From an uncultured Oscillospiraceae bacterium (GTDB lineage Bacteria > Bacillota > Clostridia > Oscillospirales > Ruminococcaceae), in contig URKR01000053.1 of the NCBI GenBank assembly GCA_900548355.1, forward strand, positions 1 to 7,360: DNA of 7,360 bases, given 5' to 3'. The position numbers were made by a program, and so were the translations under genes. This document shows, one piece after another, positions 5,582 to 7,360 of the stretch. The notes below the pieces were generated by a model. That model did no database searches, was not told where the DNA came from, and worked only from the letters and a program-made list of their open reading frames with translations. How positions within the stretch are numbered: the stretch's first letter is position 1; the number at the start of each line of letters is the position of its first letter.

Positions 5582-6430
5582 TCAAGCGGACACATCGGCG
5601 GCCTGGGGAACCGCCGGCACGGCCGCCACATGGGGCGCGGCCTTCACGCCCTTCTGCAGCGTTGGGGCTGCGCTTTGCAGCGCCTTCACGGCCGCCTCAT
5701 CCAAAACCACAGGCCGGTTGGCTTCCGGGCAAAGCTTTTGCAGGCACCGCGGCGAAGCCTTCTCCGGTGAAAGCCCCACCCGGGCCGCCATCCTCTGCAG
5801 TTCCAGGGTCACGTTGCTGCGGGTCAGCGGGCGTCCGTTGCGGCTGTTGATAATAAGACCGGTACGGATTCCCTGCTGCCGCGCGAACGCCAGCAGGTCG
5901 CTGCGCAGCTGTGGGGAAAGCTGCACCCGCCCATAGGCGCGGGGCAGCTTCACAACCACCATGTCGGCCTGCACGGCCTCCACCGTAACGGCCTCAACGC
6001 CCTGCACCGGCATCGCCGTCTCGGCAAACAAGCGCAGCAGCAGCGCAATCCGGTCACACTTCTGGCTTTTCGCCGTTTCCAGCAGAGCGGCATACTCCTC
6101 TTTCGTCATGGCCAGGGTCGGCTGAATGGCGCACCGCGGCGGCTGCTGGCACAGTTCCGGCACACCAAGCTGATACAGGAACCGGTTGGCGGTATCAATC
6201 CGTGCGCACACCGTGCGCGGCGCATAGCCGGCCTGCTGCATGCTCTGCATCCAGGCCTGCAGGGTGCCGCGCCGCACCACCGCGTCTTCGCCCAGAAAAC
6301 GCCGCAGCTGCACCAGGTCGCCGCGGTAGCGTTTGACGCTGTTCGGGCTGGCGCCCGCCTTCAGCTCCGCTTGCAGGAATTCTTCCACCAACGGTTCGGT
6401 CAATGGTTGTTCCGTGATATAGTTCAGCAT
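5582..6430 (-). CDS. Tyrosine-recombinase-fold protein lacking catalytic residues
   Basis: A 282-residue protein with the two-domain layout of XerC/XerD and phage integrases. Residues about 10-90 resemble the N-terminal SAM-like DNA-binding domain (VEEFLQAELKAGASPNSVKRY, then RTVCARIDTANRFLYQLGV). From about 108 the catalytic domain begins with MTKEEYAALLETA, and LIINSRNGRPLTRSNVTLELQRMA (192-215) matches the family's FxSRxGxPLsrsxV block. The active-site positions are replaced: the TGLRxSEL Arg is Pro141 in ETAMPVQGVEA, and the HxLRH box reads RCLQK (228-232). No tyrosine occurs after the box. It should bind DNA but not cut it. The open frame reaches 6511, but I start at the ATG at 6430-6428, which has an ideal AGGAGGTGA site; the extra N-terminus would be translated hairpin sequence. 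The C-terminus (about 255-282) is Ala/Pro/Val-rich. It stands alone, convergent with treR; no other mobile-element gene is near. The role is unknown. Confidence 0.8.
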   Translation of the reverse strand: MLNYITEQPLTEPLVEEFLQAELKAGASPNSVKRYRGDLVQLRRFLGEDAVVRRGTLQAWMQSMQQAGYAPRTVCARIDTANRFLYQLGVPELCQQPPRCAIQPTLAMTKEEYAALLETAKSQKCDRIALLLRLFAETAMPVQGVEAVTVEAVQADMVVVKLPRAYGRVQLSPQLRSDLLAFARQQGIRTGLIINSRNGRPLTRSNVTLELQRMAARVGLSPEKASPRCLQKLCPEANRPVVLDEAAVKALQSAAPTLQKGVKAAPHVAAVPAVPQAADVSA

Positions 6431-6435
6431 GGTCG

Positions 6436-6444
6436 TCACCTCCT
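6436..6444 (-). promoter_or_regulatory. Ribosome binding site of the integrase-like gene
   Basis: AGGAGGTGA on the minus strand is a full-length match to the 16S rRNA tail, ending 5 bases before the ATG at 6430. It decides the start codon against the longer open frame and argues that this degenerate recombinase is well translated. Confidence 0.85.
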
Positions 6445-6496
6445 GTGGGTGGGGATGTAGGGGTATGCCCCGCCCATTGGGCCTGGGCAACAAACA

Positions 6497-6530
6497 AAGG
6501 CCGCCGACCATCCGAACGGTCGACGGCCTT
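6497..6530 (-). terminator. Terminator-like hairpin upstream of the integrase-like gene
   Basis: Arms 6497-6509 and 6518-6530 form a 13-bp stem around an 8-base loop; the single mismatch becomes a G-U pair in the minus-strand RNA. The minus strand continues with TGTTTGTTG, a U-rich tail, while the plus strand does not. It most simply ends transcripts of the surface-protein gene at 6649-7360. Because it also sits 67 bases before the integrase-like start, it could instead act as an attenuator in that gene's leader. Confidence 0.7.
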
Positions 6531-6540
6531 GCCGGGAACG

Positions 6541-6594
6541 ATCTGTAAAGCCAAACGCGCTTAGGGCCTGGCCGGCCCGTGCGTTTATACAGAT
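6541..6594. repeat. Long three-segment stem-loop in the noncoding stretch
   Basis: Three nested pairings line up: ATCTGTA (6541-6547) with TACAGAT (6588-6594), AAACGC (6553-6558) with GCGTTT (6581-6586), and GGGCC (6564-6568) with GGCCC (6574-6578). They are separated by unequal internal loops of 5/1 and 5/2 bases. Nested order and loop sizes look like a folded RNA or a protein-recognition site. No known riboswitch class is recognised. The rest of this stretch (6595-6648) shows no feature I can support. Confidence 0.6.
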
Positions 6595-6648
6595 GTACGC
6601 CAGCGGGGGGAACGCGGACGCCCGCCTGCGCCGTACAAAGGGCCCGGC

Positions 6649-7360
6649 TTATTCGTGGTTCTGACCGTTGCGCTTGCGCAGCACCGCCAGCACGACCACA
6701 GCAGCCGCCGCCACAATCGCCACGATCACGAGCACCATCACCGGCATCGCGTCGCTGGTCTGCGGGATCAGCCCGCTGCCGGGCGTCGGGGTCGGGGCTT
6801 TGCCCCAGCTTTCATCGCCGGCAATGTCCGGGTGGCCCGGGTCATAGGGGGTCGGTTCCGGGGCGGGTTCCGCGGTCGGCGCCGGCGTCGCAGTCGGGGC
6901 CGGGCTCGCGGTGGGCGTCGGCGGGGCGTAGGTGTTCAAAAACCGCACCGCGCCGGTCTTTTCGGTCGGGTTATCGTCCCGGTTTGCAAAGATCTGGTAG
7001 GTCAGGCCGCCGTCCTCGGCGTTGGTCACCTGAATCACCACGGTGTACACCGCGTCGTCATAGGTCATGTACTCGGTTTCGCCGGCCTGCTGCAGCACGG
7101 TGTAGGTGTAATCGCCCGGCTCGGTAAAGGTGAACCCGGTAAAGCTGCCGGTCTCGTCGCCGGCGATCGCCAATTCGGTTTCTTCGGGCATCGGGGTGCC
7201 TTCCTCGGCCGTAATGGTCACGGTAAACGCTTCATCGGTTTCGCCGTTGAGCGCCACCTCCACCGGCAGTTCCGCCGTGCAGCTGTAATCGGCCGCCCGG
7301 GCCGTGGCCGGCGCCAGCAGGGCCGCGAGCAGCACGGGAAGAACCAGCAATCCACACGGT
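6649..7360 (-). CDS. Wall-anchored surface protein with FctA/Spy0128-like pilin domain (5' end cut)
   Basis: Secreted surface protein, open to the right edge. The first in-frame start visible is a TTG at 7350-7348 with no ribosome binding site, so the true start is probably outside; residues are numbered from that TTG. A hydrophobic signal segment (2-13) ends in ATARAADYS, a plausible signal-peptidase site near residue 20. Residues about 25-143 resemble one Spy0128/FctA pilin isopeptide domain: GSFTGFTFTEPGDYTYTV (68-85), then a YDDAVYTVVIQV strand (97-108) and the closing VRFLNTY (135-141). A Pro/Thr/Ala-rich stalk (143-169, 185-190) suits spanning the cell wall. The C-terminus is a sortase signal: LIPQTSD (194-200), a membrane helix (202-224) and a basic tail RKRNGQNHE. 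The isopeptide Lys and Glu appear replaced (Val32, Gln87), while Asn139 is kept. No sortase gene is in the window. Function beyond surface display is unknown. Confidence 0.85.
   Translation of the reverse strand, partial: PCGLLVLPVLLAALLAPATARAADYSCTAELPVEVALNGETDEAFTVTITAEEGTPMPEETELAIAGDETGSFTGFTFTEPGDYTYTVLQQAGETEYMTYDDAVYTVVIQVTNAEDGGLTYQIFANRDDNPTEKTGAVRFLNTYAPPTPTASPAPTATPAPTAEPAPEPTPYDPGHPDIAGDESWGKAPTPTPGSGLIPQTSDAMPVMVLVIVAIVAAAAVVVLAVLRKRNGQNHE

Noticed and set aside
4687..5631. Minus-strand open frame of 314 codons opposite treR
   Set aside because: It covers treR, the terminator and the end of the next gene, with no domain and no suitable ribosome binding site.
6431..6511. N-terminal extension of the integrase-like protein
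   Set aside because: It would translate half of the terminator-like hairpin and lacks a ribosome binding site, whereas AGGAGGTGA precedes the internal ATG.
5582..6594. Integrase as a sign of a mobile element with attachment sites
   Set aside because: The catalytic residues are missing, no tRNA, excisionase, relaxase or phage gene is present, and no direct repeats flank the region.
7348..7350. TTG as the true start of the surface protein
   Set aside because: No ribosome binding site is visible in the 10 bases before it, the frame stays open to the edge, and the signal peptide would lack its usual basic N-terminus.
1..7360. CRISPR array, rRNA, tRNA or insertion sequence
   Set aside because: No regularly spaced repeats, no cloverleaf or rRNA signature, and no transposase or terminal inverted repeats were seen.

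Overview
The window is about 60% GC by eye. It reads as a chromosomal segment of a high-GC, Gram-positive Clostridia-type gut bacterium, most like the Faecalibacterium/Subdoligranulum/Gemmiger group. This is inferred from strong AGGAGG ribosome binding sites, a PTS trehalose operon of Firmicutes type, and a sortase-type surface protein with a pilin-like domain. No database search was possible.

Layout. (1) At 1-649, minus strand, lies an ECF-type sigma factor. It overlaps by 4 bp (ATGA) a second gene that leaves the window, probably its membrane-associated regulatory partner. (2) At 793-4487, minus strand, lies a two-gene trehalose operon: treP (a PTS EIIBCA permease carrying its own EIIA domain) followed by treC (phosphotrehalase), closed by an intrinsic terminator. 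(3) At 4488-4713 there is a divergent control region with a clear promoter on each strand and two copies of a TTGTTYARACAA operator. (4) At 4714-5463, plus strand, lies treR, a GntR/HutC-type repressor, followed by a two-way terminator. (5) At 5582-6430, minus strand, lies a protein with the tyrosine-recombinase (integrase) fold in which every catalytic position I can align is replaced. (6) At 6431-6648 there is a structured noncoding stretch with a long stem-loop and a terminator-like hairpin. (7) From 6649 to the right edge, minus strand, lies a secreted, wall-anchored protein with an FctA/Spy0128-like pilin domain, a Pro/Thr/Ala-rich stalk and an LIPQTSD sorting signal.

How it works together. 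Trehalose enters as trehalose-6-phosphate through TreP, and TreC hydrolyses it to glucose and glucose-6-phosphate. TreR very probably represses both itself and treP-treC through the two operators: one lies inside the spacer of the treP promoter, the other just downstream of the treR promoter. This module is standard biology, cleanly arranged.

The less ordinary items are the catalytically dead integrase-like protein with an optimal ribosome binding site, the structured stretch upstream of it, and the pilin-like surface protein that seems to lack the Lys and Glu needed for an isopeptide bond. I found no convincing new multi-gene system, CRISPR array, insertion sequence, rRNA or tRNA.
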